A DNA stretch of 64,000 bases from Colletes latitarsis (taxonomy: Eukaryota; Arthropoda; Insecta; Hymenoptera; Colletidae), in assembly GCF_051014445.1 (NCBI RefSeq), contig NC_135136.1:15022001-15086000 (forward strand), read 5' to 3'. Each line of letters starts with the position of its first letter. The stretch's first letter is position 1. The position numbers were made by a program, and so were the translations under genes. This document shows, in pieces, positions 50,785 through 63,150 of this stretch. Under the pieces are notes generated by a model that made no database searches, was not told the origin of the DNA, and saw only the letters and a list, made by a program, of their open reading frames with translations.

Positions 50785-53700
50785 CCTGGGCTTTTTCTGG
50801 TTTGGATCACGTAGTAATGTGGTACCACACTGAAACAGTCAATAAAAGCTGGTTCCGATTAGTATTTTACAGGATAACGCCGGTTATGTCTCCGTTAGGT
50901 TTGGGATTTTCCCTCATCTGGCTCGTAATTTCGCATTTTTCGCATACTTGTTGGCCAGATCCTGGCCTTTTTCATGCTTGGACCACGTAGTAATGTGGTA
51001 CCACACTGAAACAGTCAAATAAACCTGGTTCCGATTAGTATTTCAGAGGATAACGCAGGTTACGTCTGGGTTAGTTCTGGTATTTGCAACCATCTGGCAC
51101 ATACTTTCGCGGTTTTCGCATACTTGTTGGGCAGATCCTGGGTTTTTTCTGGTTTGGATCCCGTAGTAATGAGGTTCCACACCGAAGCAGTCAATTAAAC
51201 CTGGTGGCGATTAATATTTTAGAGGATAACGCCGGTTATGTCTCGGTTAGATCTGGGATTTGGCCTCATCTGGCTCATACTTTCGCATGTCTCGCCTACT
51301 TGTTGGTCAGATCCAGGGCTTTATCTGGTTTGTATCCCGCCGTAATGTGGTTCCACACCGAAACAGTCAATTAAACCCGGTTGCGATTAATATTTTAGAG
51401 GATAACGCCGGTTATGTCTGGGTTAGGTCTGGGATTTGCCCTCATCTGGCTCGTACTTTCGCATTTCTCGCATACTTGTTGGCCAAATCCTGGGCTTTTT
51501 CTGGTTTAGATCACGTAGTAATGTGGTTCCACACCGAAACAGCCAATTAAACCTGGTAGCGATTAATATTTTAGACGATAACGCCGGTTATGTCACGGTT
51601 AGGTCTGGGATTTGCCGTCATCTGGCTCGAATTTTCGCATTTCTCGCATACTTGTTGGCCAGATCCTGGGCTTTTTCTGGTTTGGATCACGTAGTAATGT
51701 GGTACCACACTGAAACAGTCAATAAAAGCTGGTTCCGATTAGTATTTTATAGGATAACGCTGGTTATGTCTGGTTTAGTTCTGGTATTTGCAATCATCTG
51801 GCTCGTACCTTCGCATTTTTCGCCTACTTGTTGGCAAGATCCTGGGCTTTTTCATGCTTGGACCACGTAGTAATGAGGTTCCACACCGAAACAGTCAATT
51901 AAACCCGGTTGCGATTAATATTTTAGAGGATAACGCCGGTTATGTCTGGGTTAGGTCTGGTATTTGCCCTCATCTGGCTCGTACTTTCGTATTTTTCGCA
52001 TACTTGTTGGCCAGATCCTGGGCTTTTTCTGGTTTGGATCACATAGTGATGTGGTGCCACACTGAAACAGTCAATAAGAGCTGGTTCCGATTAGTATTTT
52101 ACAGGATAACGCCGGTTATGTCTGGGTTAGGTCTGGGATTTGCCCTCATCTGGCACGTACTTTCGCATTTCTCGCATACTTGTTGGCCAGATCCATGCCT
52201 TTTTCTGGTTTGGATCACGTAGTAATGCGGTACCACACCGAAACAGTCAATTAAACCTGGTTGCGATTAATATTTTAGAGGGTAACGCCGGTTATGTCAC
52301 GGTTAGGTCTGGGATTTGCCGTCATCTGGCTCGTATTTTCGCATTTTTCGCCTACTTGTTGGCAAGATCCTGGGCTTTTTCATGCTTGGACCACGTAGTA
52401 ATGTGGTACCACCCTGAAACAGTCAATTAAACCCGGTTGCGATTAATATTTTAGAGGATAACGCCGGTTATGTCTGGGTTAGGTCTGGGATCTGCCCTCA
52501 TCTGGCCCGTACTTTCGTATTTTTCGCATACTTGTTGGCCAGATCTTGGGTTTTTTGTGGTTTGGATCCCGTCGTAATGTGTTTCCACACCGAAGCAGTC
52601 AATTAAACCTGGTTGCGATGAATATTTCGGAGGATAACGCCGGTTATGTCTCGGTTAGGTCTGGGATTTGCCCTCATCTGTCTCGTACTTTCGCATTTTT
52701 CGCATACTTGTTGGCCAGATCCAGGCATTTTTCTGGTCTGTATCACGTAGTAATGCGGTACCACACCGTAACAGTCAATTGAACCTGGTTGCGGTTAATA
52801 TTTTGGATGATAACGCCGGTTATGTTTGGGTTAGTTCTGGGATTTGCCCTTATCTGGCTCGTACTTTCGCATTTCTCGCATACCTGTTGGCCAGATCCTG
52901 GGCTGTTTCTGGTTTGGATCACGTACAAATGCGGTACCAGACCGAAACAGTCAATTAAACCTGGTTGTGATTAATATTTTGGAGAATAACGCTGGTTATG
53001 TTTGGGTTAGTTCCGGTATTTGCAACCATCTGGCTGATACTTTCGCATTTTTTGCATACTTGTTGGCCAGATCCTGGCCTTTTTCTGGTTTGGATCACGT
53101 AGTAATGCGGTACCACACCGAAACAGTCAATAAAACCTGGTTGCGATTAATATTTTAGAGGATAACGCCGGTTATGTCTCGGTTACGTCTGGGATTTGCC
53201 CTCATCTGGCACATACTTTCGAATTTCTCGCATACTTGATGGCCAGATACTGGCCTTTTTCTGGCTTGGACCACGTAGTAATGTGGTACCACACCGAAAC
53301 AGTCAATACAAGCTGGTTGCGATTAATATTTTAGAGGATAACGCCGGTTATGTCTGGGTTAGGTCTGGTATTTGCCCCTCATCTGGCTCGTACTTTCGCA
53401 TTTTTCGCATACTTGTTCTTCAGATCCTGGGCTTTTTCTGGTTTGGATCACGTAGTAATGTGGTACCACACTAAAACAGCCAACAAAAGCTGGTTCCGAT
53501 TAGTATTTTAGAGGATAACGCTGGTTATGTCTGGTTTAGTTCTGGTATTTGCAATCATCTGGCTCGTACGTTCGCATTTTTCGCCTATTTGTTGGGAAGA
53601 TCCTGGGCTTTTTCATGCTTGGACCACGTAGTAATGTGGTATCACACTGAAACAGTCAAATAAACCTGGTTCCGATTAATATTTAACAGGATAACGCCGG

Positions 53701-56124
53701 CTATGTCTCGGTTAGGTCTGAGATTTTCCCTCATTTGGCTCGTACCTCCGCATTTTTCGCATACTTGTTGGCAAGATCCTGGGCTTTTTCTGGTTTGGAT
53801 CACGTAGTAATGCGGTACAACACCGAAGCGGTCAATTCAACCTCGTGGCGATTAATATTTTAGAGGATAACGCCGGTTATGTCTCCGTTAGGTTTGGTAT
53901 TTTCCCTCATCTGGCTCGTAATTTCGCATTTTTCGCATACTTGTTGGCCAGATCCTGGCCTTTTTCACGCTTGGACCACGTAGCAATGTGGTACCACACT
54001 GAAACAGTCAAATAAACCTGGTTCCGATTAGTATTTCAGAGGATAACGCTGGTTATGTCTGGTTTAGTTCTGGTATTTGCAATCATCTGGCTCGTACCTT
54101 CTCATTTTTCGCCTACTTGTGGCAAGATCCTGGGCTTTTTCTGGTTTGGATCAGGTAGTAATGCGGTACCACACCTTAACAGTCAATTAAACCTGGTTCC
54201 GAATAATATTTTAGAGGATAACGCAGGTTACGTCTGGGTCAGTTCTGGTATTTGCAACCATCTGGCACATACTTTCGCGTTTTTCGCATACTTGTTGGGC
54301 AGATCCTGGGTTTTTTCTGGTTTGGATCCCGTAGTAATGAGGTTCCACACCGAAGCAGTCTATTAAACCTGGTGGTGATTAATATCTTAGAGGATAACGC
54401 CGGTTATGTCTCGGTTAGATCTGGGATTTGGCCTCATCTGGCTCATACTTTCGCATGTCTCGCCTACTTGTTGGCCAGATCCAGGGCTTTATCTGGTTTG
54501 TATCCCGTCGTAATGTGGTTCCACACCGAAACAGTCAATTAAACCAGGTTGCGATTAATATTTTAGAGGATATCGCCGGTTATGTCTGGGTTAGGTCTGG
54601 GATTTGCCCTCATCTGGCTCGTACTTTCGCATTTCTCGCATACTTGTTGGCCAGATCCTGGGCTTTTTCTGGTTTAGATCACGTAGTATTGTGGTTCCAC
54701 ACCGAAACAGTCAATTAAACCTGGTTGCGATTAATATTTTAGACGATAACGCCGGTTATTTCTGGGTCAGGTCTGGTATTTGACCTCATCTGGCTCGTAC
54801 TTTCGCATTTCTCGCATACTTGTTGGCCAGATCCTGGCCTTTTCCTGGTTTGGATCACTTAGTAATGTGGTAACACACTGAGACAGTCAATGAAATCTGG
54901 TTTCGATTAATATTTTAGAGGATAACGCCGGTTGTGTCTCGATTAGGTCTGGGATTTGGCCTCATCTGGCTCGTACTTTCGCATTTCTCGCATACTTGTT
55001 GGCCAGATCCTGGGCTTTTTCTGGTTTAGATCTCGTAGTAATGTGGTTCCACACCGGAACAGTCAATTAAACCTGGTTGCGATTAATATTTTAGACGATA
55101 ACGCCGGTTATGTCACGGTTAGGTCTGGGATTTGCCGTCATCTGGCTCGAATTTTCGCATTTCTCGCATACTTGTTGGCCAGATCCTGGGCTTTTTCTGG
55201 TTTGGATCACGTAGTAATGTGGTACCACACTGAAACAGTCAATAAAAGCTGGCTCCGATTAGTATCTTACAGGATAACACCGGTTATGTCTGGGTTAAGT
55301 CTGGGATTTGCCCACATCTGGCTCGTACTTTCGCATTTCTCGCATACTTGTTGGCCAGATCCAGGCCTTTTTCTGGTTTGGATCACGTAGTAATGCGGTA
55401 CCACACCGAAACAGTCAATTAAACCTGGTTGCGATTAATATTTTAGATGATAACGCCGGTTATGTCACGGTTAGGTCTGGGATTTGCCGTCATCTGGCTC
55501 GTATTTTCGCATTTTCGCATACTTGTTGGCCAGATCCTGGCCTTTTTCTGGCTTGGACCACGTAGTAATGTGGTATCACACTGAAACAGTCCACTAAACC
55601 TGGTTGTGATTAACATTTTGGAGGATAACGCCGGTTATGTCTTGGTTAGGTCTGGTATTTGCCCTCATCTGGCTCGTACTTTCGCATTTCTCGCGTACTT
55701 GTTGGCCAGATCCTTGCCTTTTCCTGGTTTGGATCACGTAGTAATGCGGTACCACACTGAAACAGTCAATTAAACCTGGTTGTGATTAATATTTTGGAGA
55801 ATAACGCTGGTTATGTTTGGGTTAGTTCCGGTATTTGCAACCATCTGGCTGATACTTTCGCATTTTTTGCATACTTGTTGGCCAGATCCTGGCCTTTTTC
55901 TGGTTTGGATCACGTAGTATTGCGGTACCACCCCGAAACAGTCAATAAAACCTGGTTGCGATTAATATTTTAGAGGATAACGCCGGTTATGTCTGGTTTA
56001 GTTCTGGTATTTGCAATCATCTGGCTCGTACTTTCGCATTTTTCGCATACTTGTTCTTCAGATCCTGGGCTTTTTCTGGTTTGGATCACGTAGTAATGTG
56101 GTACCACACTGAAACAGTCAATGA
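50785..56124 (+). repeat. 30-monomer HOR unit, copy U2
   Basis: Third unit, with the same marker order as U1. The match to the start of the next unit persists for about 60 bp past 56,064 and then stops near 56,124, where AATGAAAGCTGG and GTTATGACTGG replace AATAAAAGCTGG and GTTATGTCTCC. U1 and U2 share changes that U0 lacks, such as TGGCTCCGATTAG (49,972 and 55,251) and CCTTCTCATTTTTC, so their last common ancestor is younger than the split from U0. Confidence 0.9.
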
Positions 56125-57453
56125 AAGCTGGTTCCGATTAGTATTTTAGAGGATAACGCTGGTTATGACTGGTTTAGTTCTGGAATTTGCAAACATCTGG
56201 CTCGTACCTTCGCATTTTTCGCCTACTTGTTGGCAAGATCCTGGTCTTTTTCATGCTTGGACCACGTAGTAATGTGGTACCACACTGAAACAGTCAAATA
56301 AACCTGGTTCCGATTAATGTTTAACAGGGTAACGCCGGCTATGTCTCTGTTAGGTCTGGGATTTTCCCTCATCTGGCTCGTACCTCCGCATTTTTCGCAT
56401 ACTTGTTCTTCAGATCCTGGGCTTTTTCTGGTTTGGATCACGTAGCAATGCGGTACCACCCCGAAACAGTCAATAAAACCTGGTTGCGATTAATATTTTA
56501 GATGATAACGCCGATTATGTCACGGTTAGGTCTGGGATTTGCCGTCATCTGGCTCGTATTTTCGCATTTTCGCATACTTGTTGGCCAGATCCTGGCCTTT
56601 TTCTGGCTTGGACCACGTAGTAATGTGGTATCACACTGAAACAGTCCACTAAACCTGGTTGTGATTAACATTTTGGAGGATAACGCCGGTTATGTCTTGG
56701 TTAGGTCTGGTATTTGCCCTCATCTGGCTCGTACTTTCGCATTTCTCGCGTACTTGTTGGCCAGATCCTTGCCTTTTCCTGGTTTGGATCACGTAGTAAT
56801 GCGGTACCACACTGAAACAGTCAATTAAACCTGGTTGTGATTAATATTTCGGAGAATAACGCTGGTTATGTTTGGGTTAGTTCCGGTATTTGCAACCATC
56901 TGGCTGATACTTTCGCATTTTTTGCATACTTGTTGGCCAGATCCTGGCCTTTTTCTGGTTTGGATCACGTAGTATTGCGGTACCACCCCGAAACAGTCAA
57001 TAAAACCTGGTTGCGATTAATATTTTAGAGGATAACGCCGGTTATGTCTGGTTTAGTTCTGGTATTTGCAATCATCTGGCTCGTACTTTCGCATTTTTCG
57101 CATACTTGTTCTTCAGATCCTGGGCTTTTTCTGGTTTGGATCACGTAGTAATGTGGTACCACACTGAAACAGTCAATGAAAGCTGGTTCCGATTAGTATT
57201 TTAGAGGATAACGCTGGTTATGACTGGTTTAGTTCTGGAATTTGTAAACATCTGGCTCGTACCTTCGCATTTTTCGCCTACTTGTTGGCAAGATCCTGGT
57301 CTTTTTCATGCTTGGACCACGTAGTAATGTGGTACCACACTGAAACAGTCAAATAAACCTGGTTCCGATTAATATTTAACAGGGTAACGCCGGCTATGTC
57401 TCTGTTAGGTCTGGGATTTTCCCTCATCTGGCTCGTACCTCCGCATTTTTCGC
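55430..57453 (+). repeat. 6-monomer (1,055 bp) tandem duplication
   Basis: Positions about 55,430-56,398 match about 56,485-57,453 at 1,055 bp, six monomers less one base. Shared markers are CGCATTTTCGCATAC, ACAGTCCACTAAACC, TGTTGGCCAGATCCTTGCC and GTTATGACTGGTTTAG. The right part recurs again at about 58,960-59,720 with an offset of 2,113 bp. Confidence 0.78.
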
Positions 57454-60289
57454 ATAGTTGTTGGCAAGATCCTGGGCATTTTCTGGTTTGGATCACGTAG
57501 TAATGCGGTACCACACCGAAACAGTCAATAAAACCTGGTTGCGATTATTATTTGAGAGGATAACGCCGGTTATGTCTCGGTTATGTCTGGGATTTGCCCT
57601 CATCTGGCACATACTTTCGCATTTCTCGCATACTTGATGGCCAGATCCTGGCCTTTTTCTGGCTTGGACCACGTAGTAATGTGGTACCACACCGAAACAG
57701 TCATTACAAGCTGGTTGCGATTAATATTTTAGAGGATAACGCCGGTTATGTCTGGGTTAGGTCTGGTACTTGCCCCTCATCTGGCTCGTACTTTCGCATT
57801 TTTCGCATACTTGTTCTTCAGATCCTGGGCTTTTTCTGGTTTGGATCACGTAGTAATGTGGTACCACACTGAAACAGTCAATAAAAGCTGGTTGCGATTA
57901 GTATTTTAGAGGATAACGCTGGTTATGTCTGGTTTAGTTCTGGTATTTGCAATCATCTGGCTCGTACCTTCGCATTTTTCGCATACTTGATGGCCAGATC
58001 CTGGCCTTTTTCTGGTTTGGATCACGTAGTAATGTGGTAGCACACTAAAACAGCCAACAAAAGCTGGTTTCGATTAGTATTTTAGAGGATAACGCTGGTT
58101 ATGTCTGGTTTAGTTCTGGTTTTTGCAATCATCTGGCTCGTACCTTCGCATTTTTCGCCTATCTGTTGGGAAGATCCTGGGCTTTTTCATGCTTGGACCA
58201 CGTAGTAATGTGGTATCACACTGAAACAGTCAAATAAACCTGGTTCCGATTAATATTTAACAGGATAACGCCGGCTATGTCTCGGTTAGGTCTGGGATTT
58301 TCCCTCATTTGGCTCGTACCTCCGCATTTTTCGCATACTTGTTGGCAAGATCCTGGGCTTTTTCTGGTTTGGATCACGTAGTAATGCGGTACCACACCGA
58401 AGCGGTCAATTCAACCTGGTTGCGATTATTATTTGAGAGGATAACGCCGGTTATGTCTCGGTTATGTCTGGGATTTGCCCTCATCTGGCTCGTAATTTCG
58501 CATTTTTCGCATACTTGTTGGCCAGATCCTGGCCTTTTTCATGCTTGGACCACGTAGTAATGTGGTACCACACTGAAACAGTCAAATAAACCTGGTTCCG
58601 ATTAGTATTTCAGAGGATAACGCAGGTTACGTCTGGGTTAGTTCTGGTATTTGCAACCATCTGGCACATACTTTCGCGGTTTTCGCATACTTGTTGGGCA
58701 GTTCCTGGGTTTTTTCTGGTTTGGATCCCGTAGTAATGAGGTTCCACACCGAAGCAGTCAATTAAACCTGGTGGCGATTAATATTTTAGAGGATAACGCC
58801 GGTTATGTCTCGGTTAGATCTGGGATTTGGCCTCATCTGGCTCGTACTTTCGCATGTCTCGCCTACTTGTTGGCCAGATCCAGGGCTTTATCTGGTTTGT
58901 ATCCCGCCGTAATGTGGTTCCACACCGAAACAGTCAATTAAAACCGGTTGCGATTAATATTTTAGAGGATAACGCTGGTTATGTTTGAGTTAGTTCCGGT
59001 ATTTGCAACCATCTGGCTGATACTTTCGCATTCTTTGCATACTTGTTGGCCAGATCCTGGCCTTTTTCTGGTTTGGATCACGTAGTAATGCGGTACCACC
59101 CCGAAACAGTCAATAAAACCTGGTTGCGATTAATATTTTAGAGGATAACGCCGGTTATGTCTGGTTTAGTTCTGGTATTTGCAATCATCTGGCTCGTACT
59201 TTCGCATTTTTCGCATAATTGTTCTTCAGATCCTGGGCTTTTTCTGGTTTGGATCACGTAGTAATGTGGTACCACACTGAAACAGTCAATAAAAGCTGGT
59301 TCCGATTAGTATTTTACAGGATAACGCTGGTTATGACTGGTTCAGTTCTGGAATTTGCAAACATCTGGCTCGTACCTTCGCATTTTTCGCCTACTTGTTG
59401 GCAAGATCCTGGTCTTTTTCATGCTTGGACCACGTAGTAATGTGGTACCACACTGAAACAGTCAAATAAACCTGGTTCCGATTAGTATTTAACAGGGTAA
59501 CGCCGGCTATGTCTCTGTTAGGTCTGGGATTTTCCCTCATCTGGCTCGTACCTCCGCATTTTTCGCATAGTTGTTGGCAAGATCCTGGGCATTTTCTGGT
59601 TTGGATCACGTAGTAATGCGGTACCACACCGAAACAGTCAATAAAACCTGGTTGCGATTATTATTTGAGAGGATAACGCCGGTTATGTCTCGGTTATGTC
59701 TGGGATTTGCCCTCATCTGGCACATACTTTCGCATTTTTCGCATACTTGTTGGCAAGATCCTGGGCTTCTTCTGGTTTGGATCACGTAGTAATGCGGTAC
59801 CACACCGAAGCGGTCAATTCAACCTCGTGGCGATTAATATTTTAGAGGATAACGCCGGTTATGTCTCCGTTAGGTTTGGGATTTTCCCTCATCTGGCTCG
59901 TAATTTCGCATTTTTCGCATACTTGTTGGCCAGATCCTGGCCTTTTTCATGCTTGGACCACGTAGTAATGTGGTACCACACTGAAACAGTCAAATAAACC
60001 TGGTTCCGATTAGTATTTCAGAGGATAACGCAGGTTACGTCTGGGTTAGTTCTGGTATTTGCAACCATCTGGCACATACTTTCGCGGTTTTCGCATACTT
60101 CTTGGGCAGATCCTGGGTTTTTTCTGGTTTGGATCCCGTAGTAATGAGGTTCCACACCGAAGCAGTCAATTAAACCTGGTGGCGATTAATATTTTAGAGG
60201 ATAACGCCGGTTATGTCTCGGTTAGGTCTGGGATTTGCCCTCATCTGGCTCGTACTTTCGCATTTCTCGCATACTTGTTGGCCAGATCC

Positions 60290-63150
60290 TGGGCTTTTTC
60301 TGGTTTAGATCACGTAGTAATGTGGTTCCACACCGAAACAGCCAATTAAACCTGGTAGCGATTAATATTTTAGACGATAACGCCGGTTATGTCACGGTTA
60401 GGTCTGGGGTTTGCCGTCATGTGGCTCGAATTTTCGCATTTCTCGCATACTTGTTGGCCAGATCCTGGGCTTTTTCTGGTTTGGATCACGTAGTAATGTG
60501 GTACCACACTGAAACAGTCAATAAAAGCTGGTTCCGATTAGTATTTTATAGGATAACGCTGGTTATGTCTGGTTTAGTTCTGGTATTTGCAATCATCTGG
60601 CTCGTACCTTCGCATTTTTCGCCTACTTGTTGGCAAGATCCTGGGCTTTTTCATGCTTGGACCACGTAGTAATGTGGTACCACACTGAAACAGTCAAATA
60701 AACCTGGTTGCGATTAATATTTTAGAGGATAACGCCGGTTATGTCTAGGTTAGTTCTGGTATTTGCCCTCATCTGGCTCGTACTTTCGTATTTTTCGCAT
60801 ACTTGTTGGCCAGATCCTGGGCTTTTTCTGGTTTGGATCACGTAGTGATGTGGTGCCACACTGAAACAGTCAATAAGAGCTGGTTCCGATTAGTATTTTA
60901 CAGGATAACGCCGGTTATGTCTGGGTTAGGTCTGGGATTTGCCCTCATCTGGCACGTACCTTCGCATTTTTCGCATTCTTGTTGGCCAGATCCTGGGCTT
61001 TTTCTGGTTTGGATCACGTAGTAATGTGGTACCACACTGAAACAGTCAATAAAAGCTGGTTCCGATTAGTATTTTACAGGATAACGCCGGTTATGTCTCC
61101 GTTAGGTTTGGGATTTTCCCTCATCTGGCTCGTAATTTCGCATTTTTCGCATACTTGTTGGCCAGATCCTTGCCTTTTCCTGGTTTGGATCACGTAGTAA
61201 TGCGGTACCACACTGAAACAGTCAATTAAACCTGGTTGTGATTAATATTTTAGAGGATAACGCCGGTTATGTCTAGGTTAGTTCCGGTATTTGCAACCAT
61301 CTGGCTGATACTTTCGCATTTTTTGCATACTTGTTGGCCAGATCCTGGGCTTTTTCTGGTTTGGATCCCGTCGTAATGTGGTTCCACACCGAAACAGTCA
61401 ATTAAACCCGGTTGCGATTAATATTTTAGAGGATAACGCCGGTTATGTCTGGGTTAGGTCTGGGATTTGCCCTCATCTGGCTCGTACTTTCGCATTTCTC
61501 GCATACTTGTTGGCAAGATCCTGGGCTTTTTCTGGTTTGGATCACGTAGTAATGCGGTACCACACCGATGCAGTCAATTAAACCTGGTTGCGATTAATAT
61601 TTTAGATGATAACGCCGGTTATGTCTTGGTTAGGTCTGGGATTTGGCCTCATCTGGCTCATACTTTCGCATTTCTCGCATACTTGTTGGCCAGATCCAGT
61701 GCTTTATCTGGTTTGTATCCCGTCGTAATGTGGTTCCACACCGAAACAGTCAATTAAACCCGGTTGCGATTAATATTTTAGAGGATAACGCCGGTTATGT
61801 CTGGGTTAGGTCTGGGATTTGCCCTCATCTGGCTCGTACTTTCGCATTTCTCGCATACTTGTTGGCCAGATCCTGGGCTTTTTCTGGTTTAGATCACGTA
61901 GTAATGTGGTTCCACACCGAAACAGTCAATTAAACCTGGTTGCGATTAATATTTTAGACGATAACGCCGGTTATGTCACGGTTAGGTCTGGGATTTGCCG
62001 TCATCTAGCTCGAATTTTCGCATTTCTCGCATACTTGTTGGCCAGCTCCTGGGCTTTTTCTGGTTTGGATCACGTAGTAATGTGGTACCACACTGAAACA
62101 GTCAATAAAAGCTGGTTCCGATTAGTATTTTATAGGATAACGCTGGTTATGTCTGGTTTAGTTCTGGTATTTGCAATCATCTGGCTCGTACCTTCTCATT
62201 TTTCGCCTACTTGTGGCAAGATCCTGGGCTTTTTCTGGTTTGGATCAGGTAGTAATGCGGTACCACACCTTAACAGTCAATTAAACCTGGTTCCAAATAA
62301 TATTTTAGAGGATAACGCAGGTTACGTCTGGGTTAGTTTTGGTATTTGCAACCATCTGGCACATACTTTCGCGTTTTTCGCATACTTGTTGGGCAGATCC
62401 TGGGTTTTTTCTGGTTTGGATCCCGTAGTAATGAGGTTCCACACCGAAGCAGTCTATTAAACCTGGTGGTGATTAATATCTTAGAGGATAACGCCGGTTA
62501 TGTCTCGGTTAGATCTGGGATTTGGCCTCATCTGGCTCATACTTTCGCATTTCTCGCATACTTGTTGGCCAGATCCTGGGCTTTTTCTGGTTTAGATCAC
62601 GTAGTAATGTGGTTCCACACCGAAACAGCCAATTAAACCTGGTAGCGATTAATATTTTAGACGATAACGCCGGTTATGTCACGGTTAGGTCTGGGGTTTG
62701 CCGTCATGTGGCTCGAATTTTCGCATTTCTCGCATACTTGTTGGCCAGATCCTGGGCTTTTTCTGGTTTGGATCACGTAGTAATGTGGTACCACACTGAA
62801 ACAGTCAATAAAAGCTGGTTCCGATTAGTATTTTATAGGATAACGCTGGTTATGTCTGGTTTAGTTCTGGTATTTGCAATCATCTGGCTCGTACCTTCGC
62901 ATTTTTCGCCTACTTGTTGGCAAGATCCTGGGCTTTTTCATGCTTGGACCACGTAGTAATGTGGTACCACACTGAAACAGTCAAATAAACCTGGTTGCGA
63001 TTAATATTTTAGAGGATAACGCCGGTTATGTCTAGGTTAGTTCTGGTATTTGCCCTCATCTGGCTCGTACTTTCGTATTTTTCGCATACTTGTTGGCCAG
63101 ATCCTGGGCTTTTTCTGGTTTGGATCACGTAGTGATGTGGTGCCACACTG
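60290..63150 (+). repeat. 13-monomer (2,287 bp) duplication pair
   Basis: Positions about 60,290-60,860 match about 62,577-63,150 at 2,287 bp, 13 monomers less one base. Shared rare variants are GGTCTGGGGTTTGCCGTCAT, ATGTGGCTCGAATTTTCGC and TTATAGGATAACGC. The copies begin in different monomer contexts. Confidence 0.72.

Noticed and set aside
45506..56124. U1 and U2 near-identity as an assembly duplication
   Set aside because: Not accepted as the default because I found a substitution between them and both carry a consistent set of changes against U0. It cannot be excluded without reads.
40072..59803. Minus-strand frames of 61-78 codons that recur (for example MYVIQTRNSPGSGQQ and MVPHYYVIQTRKSPG)
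   Set aside because: They are satellite complement read across a monomer, copied with the HOR units.
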